From contig JARFXM010000009.1 of the NCBI GenBank assembly GCA_029532625.1, positions 3,720,001 through 3,784,000 on the forward strand: DNA of 64,000 nt, read 5' to 3'. The notes beneath the pieces are model-generated. The model ran no database searches and had not been told where the DNA came from. It worked only from the letters and a program-made list of their open reading frames with translations. This DNA is from Lomentospora prolificans. Taxonomy: Eukaryota; Ascomycota; Sordariomycetes; Microascales; Microascaceae. Positions 46,801 to 56,552 of this stretch are shown here, one piece after another. Position 1 is the stretch's first letter. Every line of letters begins with the position of its first letter. The translations under genes were made by a program, and so were the position numbers.

Positions 46801-48586
46801 AGCGGACCACAGCTCGGAGTATACGGTTCTGGATAGCTCGACGCATGCCATAAACATGTTTGTTCCCACCGAGACACGCGAAGGACACCGATACGGAAAC
46901 ATCCTCAAGAGTAATTCCAACGGCACCTCTTACGTGCTCAGCGCATCGGGTGTTAACTGCGATGACCTCTTCTACGTTGACTACGAAAGGATTCCTGGGC
47001 TCGAGGGCGTTTCTGTCATCAATACCGTGGCTAATCGTGATAAATCTGACGAGCCTAAGAAGCTGCAAACTAAAATTACACATAACGATGGGTCTGAATG
47101 GTATTACTTGGCGCCTCCCGCCACAGATGTCGAAGGCAAAGCATTCCCGTGCCGTAGCGCCAAGGGAGACTCGTCTTGTGCTCTTCACCTGCATGGATTC
47201 ACACAGAGGACAGACAAAAAGAAGACGTACTCGGTGGCGACGGCGGTTGGCCTCATGTTCGGGCTAGGGAACGTTGGTCCCCACCTCGGATCCTTTGAGG
47301 AGGCTGATACCTTTATGACAACGGATGGTGGGCTGACCTGGAAGCACGTTCAGAAGGGTATCTGGACGTGGCAATACGGAGACCAAGGGTCCATCACGGT
47401 GCTTGTGAAGCAGTGGCGGCCAGGCCAAAAGGTCAAGACGAACTACGTCATGTATTCGACAGATGAAGGCGAGACATGGAAAAAGCATCAGTTTTCTGAG
47501 GAGGAGGTAGCGGTGCACGATATTACCTCACCACGATCTGGTAGCTCGCGGAACTTCATTTTGTGGGCAAGCAAGGATAGCGACGAAACGCTCGCTATCA
47601 ATCTTGACTTTTCAGGCCTGGCGTTAAGGCCCTGTAAGGAATCAGATTATTATGCTTGGTCTCCGCAAGACCCTGCTGGCGGCGACGGCTGTCTCTTTGG
47701 TCATAAGTCCAAGTACCTACGTAAGATCAAAGGTAACGAGTGTTATAATGACGGCAGGGTTCGCCATGAGCTCATGGTGGAGAATTGCGAGTGTACTCGG
47801 CGCGATTTTGAATGGTACGTTTGCCCTCTCCGATCGGGGTTTCCGTTGCTTGTCTTGACCCCTTTCTTTTTTTTTTTCTTTTTTTTTCTTTTTTCTTTTT
47901 TCTTTTTTTCCCAAGTCTGCGAGATGCTTACTCAATCGTGTAGCGCCTACAATTACGAGCTAGACAGCAATGGGCAGTGCTCCTTAGTCGAAGGGCTATC
48001 ACCCCTATCGGTTGAGGAATGGTGCAAACTGCACCCGGACGAACCCGAGTACTATGAGCCCACGGGTTACCGCCGCATCCCGCTAACAACTTGTGAGCGC
48101 GGCCGCGAGCTTGACAAGTCACTAAACAGTTTGCCATGCAAGGGCCACGAAGAAGAGTATGAAAGGCGACACCGGGTTTCGGGTGTAGCCATCTTCTTCG
48201 CCGTTACGATCCCATTCGTTCTCGCCGGTGCGGCTGGGTGGTGGGTTTGGCGCAACTGGAAGAGCCAGTTCGGGCAGATCCGTTTGGGCGAACCCAGCGC
48301 GTTCGACAACGAGGCGCCGTGGGTCAAGTATCCCGTCATTGCGGTCTCAGCAGTTGTGGCGGTCGTGGCGACGGTACCGCTTGCAGCCACGAGCCTCTGG
48401 CGAGCAGCGACATCGACATACCAGCGTGTCAGTGGTGGAAGTTCCGGAGGTGGCAGAAGCTGGCTCTACGGTGGAACTAGGAGGTTTACGACCAGAGATA
48501 GCTTCGCACGTGGGATGGGCGATTACGCCGATGTGGATGATGTAGAAGGGGAGCTTCTCGGCGAAGATAGCGATGAAGAAATATAA
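43889..48586 (+). CDS. vps10: Vacuolar protein sorting receptor Vps10 (sortilin family)
   Basis: Two exons, 43889-47814 and 47944-48586, give 1522 residues, close to the yeast Vps10/Pep1 length. A signal peptide ends near WTAVAFA. Two luminal VPS10 domains follow, each a ten-bladed propeller carrying Asp-box repeats (for example RSEDAGTSWHK, TSDNGKTWHK, VSDNAGVSWKK in the first; TSNHGKKWER, SVDRGDNWKR, TTDGGLTWKH, STDEGETWKK in the second) and each closed by a Cys-rich 10CC module (CADRDFEC and CTRRDFEC). A transmembrane helix near residues 1386-1412 and a second hydrophobic stretch shortly after precede an acidic tail ending EDSDEEI. The receptor cycles between the trans-Golgi network and endosomes, delivering carboxypeptidase Y-type hydrolases to the vacuole. 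The 129 nt intron splits the second 10CC module; its exon join restores C-A-Y-N-Y in frame. Confidence 0.97.
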   Translation: MRFRGKAAASWRSILLSSMLWTAVAFAKSDTPTMRVTSFENPPRSLRYFSGSDDVLFHDPIERVIYRSEDAGTSWHKVEGVPAGAASALIMHTFDPKRAYILGRESEHYRTSDNGKTWHKFVSGADASFSDTDRISDEVLSFHAGDPDRIIFNGVRCKLFLCALVTTYTTDGFDSAPKDLRQFATGCWWAKSAPEFTTGDEELDLKRVLCIVEDGFTRLKEDQRLVISDNYFREASGEPDEFEPSIGSGTGILGAVNLASVKKFILVATSSLRTDEMALYVSTDTKKWHRAMFPQSHGHTINEGSYTVLESTNYSIQIDVMSSRPSQPMGVLFTSNSDGTYFTENVEYTNRNDMGLVDFEKISGIQGVFLVNTVDNGESLQKHGNSEREVVTKITFDDGRTFEKVMAGDERIHLHSVTHMINMGRVYSSPAPGLVMGNGNTGNRLKSLEKADLYVSDNAGVSWKKALDGPHKYDFGDQGSILVAVKHSLELPVSEFRYSLNHGDKWEQVSFPDDLKVIPLWLTTTQDSSTLKFILLGKEAGGDTKYHMISIDFDGLHERTCGDGDMEDWHARADSDGQPTCIMGHKQTFQRRKKDAECFIRKEFKESVAKTEVCECADRDFECDFNFIKDEDQKCIPDGPLIDSDNACKGKKPEDTFKGSSGWRKIPGNMCKRAKGEQKDDLVERKCSSVVGAPSSGENNGEIVDDHFSFKAKFKDFQKFYLERGDSSQRDDESLIVRPVLYEGGGMQVENKLWRTSNHGKKWERILEDEEIVGIYPHPTFNDVLFFTTPSEKVIYTVDRGIHFHSFKARRKPAADIYPFSFHPNKKDWIIMVGKRCDDSGESCYHEAHLSVDRGDNWKRLLHHVVKCEFTGNEAYKMRPQKQIVCLARDQDDDDAKENMLFVSDDFFDEDITNPKLIGDGAEGEASARNFATMSEFIIAAAAHEGIDGLVAFASMDGKTYAQAKFPVNLKADHSSEYTVLDSSTHAINMFVPTETREGHRYGNILKSNSNGTSYVLSASGVNCDDLFYVDYERIPGLEGVSVINTVANRDKSDEPKKLQTKITHNDGSEWYYLAPPATDVEGKAFPCRSAKGDSSCALHLHGFTQRTDKKKTYSVATAVGLMFGLGNVGPHLGSFEEADTFMTTDGGLTWKHVQKGIWTWQYGDQGSITVLVKQWRPGQKVKTNYVMYSTDEGETWKKHQFSEEEVAVHDITSPRSGSSRNFILWASKDSDETLAINLDFSGLALRPCKESDYYAWSPQDPAGGDGCLFGHKSKYLRKIKGNECYNDGRVRHELMVENCECTRRDFEWYVCPLRSGFPLLVLTPFFFFFFFFLFSFFFFSQVCEMLTQSCSAYNYELDSNGQCSLVEGLSPLSVEEWCKLHPDEPEYYEPTGYRRIPLTTCERGRELDKSLNSLPCKGHEEEYERRHRVSGVAIFFAVTIPFVLAGAAGWWVWRNWKSQFGQIRLGEPSAFDNEAPWVKYPVIAVSAVVAVVATVPLAATSLWRAATSTYQRVSGGSSGGGRSWLYGGTRRFTTRDSFARGMGDYADVDDVEGELLGEDSDEEI
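47815..47943 (+). other. Stop-free, frame-preserving intron of vps10 with T/C tract
   Basis: Donor GTACGT follows DFE, and the acceptor GTGTAG precedes CGCCTAC. The 129 nt are exactly 43 codons and contain no in-frame stop. The T-rich tract at about 47863-47911 would be translated as a Phe run if the intron were retained. I prefer removal because the spliced reading restores the family pattern DFEC-AYNYELDSNGQC. Confidence 0.8.
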
Positions 48587-51273
48587 AACCAGGGAGGTAT
48601 GGGCAGGGAGGAAGAGGAAGCTCCGACGTTTCCCATCCCTATGCTATGGTTTGTTTTTAAGTTTCATATGTCCTGGACAACTATGTTATCACACCTGCCA
48701 TGCATGTACGAAAGACTCGTTTCCTATGTTGTAGAATGAAGAGACTGGGCATCGACCCACGCACCCAACCACCCATCCCACCTGACCCTGACAGCGCCCT
48801 CCGTCATACGGACGGAAAGCATCAAGATGTCTTGGGCCCAGATATCTATCAAAACATGGAGACGGATCCATCATGGCCATACATACATCTGGAGAGCGTT
48901 TTCTATCAACGTTGCTCTGGAAATGCCAAGGGGCCAAGGGAGTGAGTCAATGAATGGCGACAGAGGAGAGGGCAAGGGGGAAGCACGGATCACGCGTCCA
49001 TGTCGCTGGCGAACGGACGAACTGAGCTTTTCCTTTCTACTTTTTTTCCTTAGCCGAGCTTCACTGCTTGCAAGTTTTTTTTCCCGGCTCTGGTCTCAAA
49101 CTCGGAATTGGGGGCGTGCTGGCGTTGTGGTGGGATGCATGTAGTAGTGTAGTAGTATTCGCCAGCATGACAAAGTGCCTGCATCCGCATCCAGGGAGGA
49201 GGTAGCAAGCAAGTAACCCTCAGATGCTGGCCTCCATGGCCTGGCTGGCGATAGGGAACATACAGGACGAAGATACGAAATACTGCATAATATAAGTCCC
49301 CCTCTTGACACTTTGGGCCCAGGCGAGGTCAGCTCTCGCTTGGGTGTCACGTAAAGAGCTGGGGCGGGGTTCGGCTTGTACCTTAGGTTGCTGGCTGGCT
49401 GGTGACATGTAGTTTAAGTGGGAATGGATCCGAGCGTTTGGTGGGGGGGGGGGGGGAATTGGATTGACATTTGACATGGATGCACACAGGACAGGATCCA
49501 GGGGTTTTTTTTTTCTTCTTCTTCTTCTTCCCTACGTTACACCTACTTTCCTGGATCTGGATTCTGCCTGGCCTGGCAATGCAATGCTAGATGCTGGCGA
49601 TGTGCAGCCAGCCAGCCTGGCGGTGTGATTTCTACCTCGGGCTTGCGTTCGTCCCCATCGATGCATAATCCAGAGATGGATCCATTGTACGTACGTACAC
49701 CCCTTTCTTTTCCAAACTGCAGGGTCGGGGCGCTCATTTTTTTTTTTTCCCTATTTAAAATCTGGGCCCCTTTCTGCAAGTGAACCAAACCCCGCCCGGC
49801 CTCTGAGATAGCGAGGTGCCAACACCAACATATTGAAGCTGGCCAATACGCCAATGCGCGCACAAGATTCTAGTGTAAGCCTGCCCCAACTGCGCCCCCA
49901 ACTCTGTCCCAACTCGCAACCGAAGGGCGGCGTCTGAAAGTGGGGAAGCCCGCTCGGATGATGTCACCAAAAACGGATGATGTCCATCCATCGAGCCAGC
50001 TGTGTCCGGTGAAGGCCCGGCCCTCGCTTCGCCTTGAGGTCAAACAAGGCAACGCGCGAGGAGGAGAAGAGAAGGGGGACGAGATATTGTCCAACTCGGT
50101 TGATTCCAAATCTCAACTCAAAAAAGAAAAGAAAAGAAGATAATTAAATAAAAATAAAATAAAGACGGCCAATTCAGAGTATTGCAGGCAGCCTAGTTTT
50201 GGCACCGGACCCTCCTCTCCACACGCTTTCCCCCCCTTTCCTGACCTACCCCCCGTGGCCAGGTGGTTTAATCACCTTGCCTGGCTGGCTCCTCGATCAG
50301 TACCATTCCCAGCCGACCTGGCTGGCTTCACCGCTCGTGCTGGCCTTGTCCTGACCTGCCAACTTTCCCCCTTCGCGTAACCCAACCCCAACCCACATAC
50401 CTCGTGTGGGCCCTGGCTGACATGGTATTCGCTGCAAACATTGTGCTCACGGTCCCTGGTTTCAAACTTTCCTGTTTCATCTCTCCTTTGCATCGGAGCA
50501 CAAGACACGAGCTTATATGTATGTCTGCGGTTAGGGTAAGTAACCGGGCAAGATAAAGAAAAGAAGGAGAGGCAAAAAGAAAAAAAGAGAGGGGAAAAAA
50601 AAAAGCCCCCAAGAGTTCAAGATCAACTTGGCCAGATATCAACAACAACCACATCCACACATAGATGCTCCAACATTTTAAAGAGAAGGAGGACGGCTAT
50701 CTGATAGCCCCATCGACACAAGTTCACTCAACCGGACGTTTCTTCAATGCTTGCCTACAACTTTTACCCACTACGTACCAACATATACTTGCAGGCCACG
50801 GCCGATCTTTCTCAAGACCTCCCAGCAAGACTGAGTAGGCCAAATCCATTAAACAGTAAATAGTACACGTAAATTCCAAAGGGGTATATATACCTAGCTG
50901 GGACGTGCCGAAAGCTATGAAATATCGGCCAAGAAGACAGGCAGGGGACCATAAATAAAATGAAAAAGAAGAAAGAGAAAAAAAGAAAGACAAAAAAAAG
51001 ATGATAAAAAAAAAGAAAGACAACAACGCTGGGAAAACTGGCTGGGCGAAAACGGCAGGTAGAACCCCCCCACAATTATCATCGGCCCGAGGTCGAGCTC
51101 CTGGATGCTAAAGCAGAGGTAGAATAAATATATCATCAAAGTGTGTCATGTCATAAAACAACGTCCTTGAATAGGACATCAACGTTCAACGAGAACCCGA
51201 GTATGCCGCACGGCCTTGGTCCGGAATATCCGCACACGAGGGCATCATAGCCCTGCCTGGCATAGCTCCTCGT
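48587..51273. other. Convergent intergenic region with low-complexity DNA
   Basis: About 2.7 kb between the stops of vps10 (+) and the minus-strand gene at 51274. It holds low-complexity sequence: a G14 run at 49443-49456, T10 plus (CTT)n at 49505-49530, A/T-rich and A/G-rich tracts at about 50120-50165, 50565-50605 and 50955-51022. It also has repeated GCTGG words near 49386-49402, 49604-49618 and 50279-50330. No gene is seen. Confidence 0.5.
49443..49530 (+). repeat. G14 homopolymer and (CTT)n microsatellite
   Basis: A run of 14 G at 49443-49456 is followed 50 nt later by a T10 run and five CTT units (49505-49530). Such simple repeats slip easily and may vary between isolates. Confidence 0.9.
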
Positions 51274-54200
51274 TTATTGCCGCCGGACTCGATTCCAGAA
51301 TCGCTTAACCACACCTCGTTCCGGTTCAGCCCACTGGTCAAAGACGGCGAATTGTCTCTCAATGCTGTCCTTAGAATTCCCTTCCCTAACATATACAACC
51401 GGGGAAGACACATCTTCTCTTAGTCCAGAGGATTGGGATTTGCGTCCCGTCGCCGCGTGCTTCTGTTGCCATCCATAGATCTGATCCTCTCCCGCTCGAA
51501 GGTCTGGTCTTGTGAGCGTCATTCGTAGCGTCATTTCCCTAGCTGACGCCTGTGTCTGGTTATAGTCATTCGTCACCCTCGCCACAAGCCCGGCATCGGA
51601 TGCAGCTCTAAAAGATCGCGCGATTGGGGGCTTCTCGAGAGGCTCCGGTGTCTTAGGCGAGTCAGGTTCGGCCATTGATATATCATCGCTGTAAACCGAT
51701 GACCTGTCATCCGAGAGGAATGTATGATTCTTGTCCGGCTCATCAGATAAGGCGAAGCAAGATTGTTGTTTCCTGAGCGGGCGCGACTCAGGCTTCTGTG
51801 GACCAGACGCCAAGTCTGTCGACGGGAATCCAAACTCCACAGCCTCATCAAATTTCTGCGGAGATGCTAGGTATACACGCAGTTTTAACCTCGCCTCAGG
51901 GTCTTGGTAGTGCGCGGCCGCAGCGGCATCTATATTGGAAGCAGCAGGACTAATGACGTTCTCCGCAATGCTAGGTCGAGGAGTTCTCAGCGAGAGGGCC
52001 CGGGATTTTCGTCGACCATGAGTAGGACTCAACGGAATTCCAACGCCCTTCAACGGCGGAGGGGACGATGCCGCTGATGTGCCCGATGTCTCCTTCGTAC
52101 CGGGCCTACTAGACGTAGGTTGGGCTGAGAGGCCGAGGTGTACCTTAGACATAGAAAGGTGCCTGCGGAATGATGGATTTCTCTGCTTCCTGGACTCTGA
52201 GGGTTGACTTGCGGTGGCCGCGGGGTAATTGTCCAGCCGGAGCTGGAGGTCGAGGTCGTTGCTTTCATCAAGACACCGGAAGCTTTCATAGAACGAATCC
52301 GGGATCATGCTCGCTTGGCTGGCCGCCATATTGCTGACAGGCAGATGTTCGTGAGTGGGGGTTTGAGGTTGAGGGGAAGAAGAAGGTTCCGAACTGCTAA
52401 AACTGTTCGGGCCGTCGTGTTGCAGAGCAACCTGATGATCCTGCGTCAACGCCGCCGACTGTCGGCTTGATTCTTCAATGTTCAAAGAAGTACCATCCGC
52501 AACGGTATCAGCAATGACGCTCAGCGTCCTATTCCTGGCCGCGCCTACCCGTTCTCCTCGCGTACGTATCTGGGACGCTTCAAGCCGGGTTTGGATGGCC
52601 GAATCGATGGAGAGTGTCCGATTTCGAGTCGTAGAATATGGCAGAGGGAGTTGGTCGGAGGCCGCCCTTGTACGACGAGCTTTTCGGAGTTTAAGGGGGG
52701 AGGAGGAAAAATCGTAGAAATCGTTAGTTGTTTGGCACGAGTCGAGAGTAACGTTAGGATGTGTAAGTCGTAGGCGCTCCAGAGTAGAGAAGTACTATTA
52801 TAGACAGGACAAAGAGTAAGTAAATGTCGAGTTTTCTTTCTTTTTTTTTTCTCTTTTTTTTCCCTCTTTGTATCCTTGTTTCTTCTAATGCAGCTCTTGC
52901 TCAATGAATAGAAGGGCGAGAATCAAAGGAGATAGGGAAATGATCGGTCATTTGGCGGGAGACTGTTGCATGCAATGGCCGGGACTATTGTCGCAGCGCC
53001 TGGAGGCAAGGTCGATCATAGAATATGGCCGATGGCCAGCGCGTCCTGTTTGGTCTTGGGGCAGGAAACGCCGGGCGACGTCGAAATTGGACCAAAAGGT
53101 TCGGATACTGTCCGACGACTCCGAAAGGCAAATAATAATGAAATTCCAGAATAACAACAAGACACAGAGAGAGTTGGATGTGGTGTGAAAGTGCGTGTGG
53201 TCCATGACAGCAGGACACCAGGAAACTTTTTGAGGGATTGGGTGTGGACGACTCCGCCCAGACACACTGCAAGTGCGCTCTGTGCTCGGCTTCTTCACCC
53301 TGCTCAGGATAGCATGGGAATTTTCGAAGGGTCGCTTTTGCTGGTCTTCAGGACAGGAGACAACCAGGGTCTTTTTCCCCCCTTTTTCGACCACCCCTGG
53401 TACGTGCAGTGGACGGATTGGACCAAGTGCAGAAAGCGCTGCAGGAGTCCAGTACACTTGATGCTAGGCCTGCAAGGAAACGGTTGAAGTGCCAACACCA
53501 GGTCTGAGAGAGCACTGACTTTCTCCACTGCGACTTGACAGTAGCGCGCGATATTATGGCTTTCCCAATGTAAAGTCGCTCCAATCGGGAGGAGGGGAGA
53601 TGGACCTGCAAGGGGGCGTGGATAGTTCTGCCAACCTTGTCGTATTTGATTGTTAAGGGTGGAGTGGTAATAGAATTGATTTGATGCCAGAGGAAAGGGA
53701 CGAGGCAGGCATGGATGATCCATTGGGACTGGACAGCGCAGGTACAAGATACCCTCCATGTCCAGGAGACGGGATTGGTTGGCAAGGTTAGTTCGCTCAG
53801 TGACAGTGGCCACCCCCAAGGGATCTTTAATCCGGCTGGCCGTCACTTAGCCCTTCCAGCCTTTGTCCGGGCTTGGTGTTCAAGTACGTACGAGTAACAA
53901 GACAAGCGATGGGTGGGACTTGGCAAGCGTCATGGGCTCGCCTGGCGCTCGGGAGAATCGAAAGCTCAATCTTCCTCCCTGCAGTGAGAATGAACGGTAC
54001 GTGTCGGGAAAGGTGGGGGGAAGAAGGTGGGGGGAAGTTCATTGAGGCAGAAGCGCTTGCTTGGGACCTGCATCCTCCAGTGTCTCTCGGACATGACGAA
54101 GGATGGAGTGCTGCACTTGCTGCTCCCGAGTCAGGTCAGACTGGCGAAGGCAGAACAAGTAATTAATATTGCGCCGAATGACAAGAACCCCGGCGATGAC

Positions 54201-56552
54201 ACACCCATGCCGCTTCATCCAGGACGGTAATGATCATTCATTACTCAAACCCAAGAGGGTATCCAACAGCCAGGGTTGGCTATTAATTGAAGACATATGG
54301 GGAGGAACAAATTGGATCCATTGACGAATCGCGCCACTAGCAAGGGCTAGCGGGAAAGGGGGGACTGGGACCGCTGTGAATTAGGGGTGCGAGGGGGAGC
54401 GTAGTGGCGGCAAACGAGAGGCCAGTCAGCACACTGACGTTCCGCCAGGCGAGAGAGGCGCCTAAGTGCCCTGCCTCCTGTCCCTGTCATTGGATGCAGC
54501 CAGCTGGCCAGCTGTGTATTATAGTGCGGTGCATGGCACCCCAGAGCGCTCTGTGCGGACTAGCTCCAGGGCTCGCCCCACAAAAGAAAAAGAAACATTT
54601 GAACCGTCCCTGACAACGTTATGGGAGCCATTCTGGCCGTTATTGCCGGTGGACAGAGACCACGACCAATCGACCAAGATGATGGATGGATGGATTATTG
54701 ACACTTGAAAGGACAAATTCAAGGTAACCGCTTGATAAACCCCTAACTGCATTGGCCGTTCTTGCGTATGTGATTAATCTCATCCTCGTCTTCCACCGAT
54801 GCAGGCGGCAGGTAGGAAAATGCCCCATTCGACTATTCATGTGCTGCAAGACATCGAGGTTTCCTGGCTTGGACGCACTTGCACTTGAGGCCGGGTTTCG
54901 CTGTAGGCTCCATGGAAGGGAAATGAAAACCAAATAACAGGAGAGAAACATATATCTCCACCAAGAGCCTTATCAGCACTGGTCCGGGGATGACTGTAGA
55001 AAACAAAGGGTTGGTGGAGACCGGTGGGATCGCGGGGTCGCGAGATCTGGAGCTTCTCCTGTGCAAGACATGCAGGTAGTTGTCAACTGACAACTGACTG
55101 ACAACGCACTATCGTGGCACGGCCGTGGCTCCGCTCATTTCCTCTCATCGCGAATTTTTTTTTCCCTAGGTGCTATGGGGTAGACCTGGAGGATGAGTTT
55201 CATTCAGCTCGGCCTGCCAGCCCATTGCCCCCACGGTCCGAATCCTTGCTCGGGTCCACTACCGGAATCAATAATGCCTCCGGCTGGTGAAGGGATGCCT
55301 ATGGCAGAGAAAACAAAGCATGAAGGGTATGTATGTTGGAACCGCGCGCTTGATGAACGGTACCCAGATCCTGCAACGACTAATCGCCTCTCAAATGCTC
55401 AATGTAACCAAACTTGATGAAATTCCGGGGGGATATCTGCCTTGTAGAAGACACTGTCGAACACATAAAAACATAGGGAGACATGCGCACGGAAGACACT
55501 GAATTCAAACTAACCTTTCTCTGGACTGCGGGGGGCAGTGACACGAATTCCTCTCTGGTCATCACGCCAGACGAGCATGTAGATGGGATGCGATAGGCCT
55601 TTCTATCTCTCAGAATCGTCATCGGTTTCGTCTGTCTCGCCGAAGTGGTAGGAGCTGCAGTAGTCGTCGGTTTGCCCGAGTACGGGCTGTCAGCAGGTCC
55701 ATTGCGTATTCCGATCGAGGCAACCGGACCTCCCGACTGAGACGGAGAGGCTCCTTGGTGTCTAACGTCATTACCACACACCCCCGCAAACATTGTTGTT
55801 GTAGGTGAAAAGCCACTGCCATCTCCGCCTCGGCGCTGGGATCGATACCGCTGGTACTCTTGGGCAGTGAGCGGACGAGTCGAAAGGGCCATATACGCAG
55901 GTCCTGCCATGCTGTGCCTACTAGTTTCGGGCTCTAGGGCGTGATAAGGGCGGTTCTCCGTCTCCGATGCCGCGGTAGTGGGGTTATCGATCAGGCTCGA
56001 GCCTTCGGTAGAATGTGACGAGTGGAAGAACGTGGACTGGCTAGACGAGTGCGCGAGGATTCTCCTTTCCCAGTCAAGGGAGGAGTCTAGATGATCGTCG
56101 TGGGGATCGGTATTCAGGGAGCCGCCGGGCTTACCCGAATCTACTACTTCAATGTCGCTGTCAATGTCGTCTTCTTCGCCGCTGTCATTGCCGCCGGAGC
56201 TGCTCTGCTTGTCGCCGCTGTCGTCTGCTCTGAGGCTTTCGTGTTGTTCAAAGTTGGGCCAACCCGAAAGCCGATAAACGGGGGGGAGCGCGGGGACGCT
56301 GTTGATTTTGTTCTCGTCCGTTTTTATATTGTGGGAGGGAGCAAGGTCAGCAAGACCAGTCACTCCGTTATGTTTGTGACTGTGGTCAGGGGTCAGGGGC
56401 CTTGAGATGCCTGTCGACGCTGAGAATGTCGAGGATTCGGTTGCTGTAGAAGGGGTGGAGAGAGGAGTGGTCCCTGCTCGAAACCCGAAGCCAATTTGGA
56501 TATTAGGATATAGCCATTGTTGCTGCCAGATAGCGTCGGCGGCGAACCCCAT
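51274..56552 (-). CDS. Ser/Pro-rich protein of unknown function, split by a giant intron
   Basis: Two long minus-strand exons are proposed: 55515-56552 (346 codons, ATG at 56552) and 51274-52794 (506 codons plus stop), 852 residues in all. The first exon ends at LPPAVQRK with donor GTTAGT. The second opens after acceptor ATAATAG with YFSTLERLRLTHPN; both edges are phase 0. A joined QRK-YFS-LERLR stretch looks like a single conserved helix, which is why I link them. The first exon starts with ADAIWQQQWLYPNIQIGFGF, then Ser/Thr/Asp-rich linkers. The second has basic Ser-rich segments (RKARRTRAASDQ, RRKSRALSLRTPRPS) typical of phosphorylated, possibly nuclear or cell-cortex proteins, and ends FDQWAEPERGVVKRFWNRVR. 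No catalytic domain is visible. Should the link fail, these are two incomplete genes, because the second exon lacks a start near its 5' edge and the first runs on only to a weak stop. Confidence 0.7.
52795..55514 (-). other. Putative 2.7 kb intron
   Basis: The 2720 nt between the two exons have a consensus donor (GTTAGT, 55514-55509) and an acceptor with ACTTACT branch-like and pyrimidine-containing 3' end (CTTTGTCCTGTCTATAATAG) on the minus strand. Inside I see no intact gene: overlapping minus frames at 52948-53457 and 53304-53846 lack ATG starts or domains. A T/C tract on the + strand at about 52833-52868 and CAGCCAGCTGGCCAGCTG at about 54498-54515 are the only structured parts. No transposon ends or target-site duplications were recognised. 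Confidence 0.6.

Noticed and set aside
47815..47943. Treating vps10 as one 1565-codon exon
   Set aside because: The in-frame segment has a GTACGT donor, a TAG acceptor and a Phe run out of keeping with a Cys-rich module; splicing restores the conserved pattern.
51274..52485. Separate gene starting near 52485
   Set aside because: The codon at 52485 is TTG, and coding-like sequence in the same frame continues upstream to a good splice acceptor at 52795, so it is the internal part of a longer exon.
53304..53846. 180-codon minus-strand frame inside the giant intron
   Set aside because: It begins only at a GTG, overlaps another open frame, and shows no domain or splice pattern, so I do not call a nested gene.
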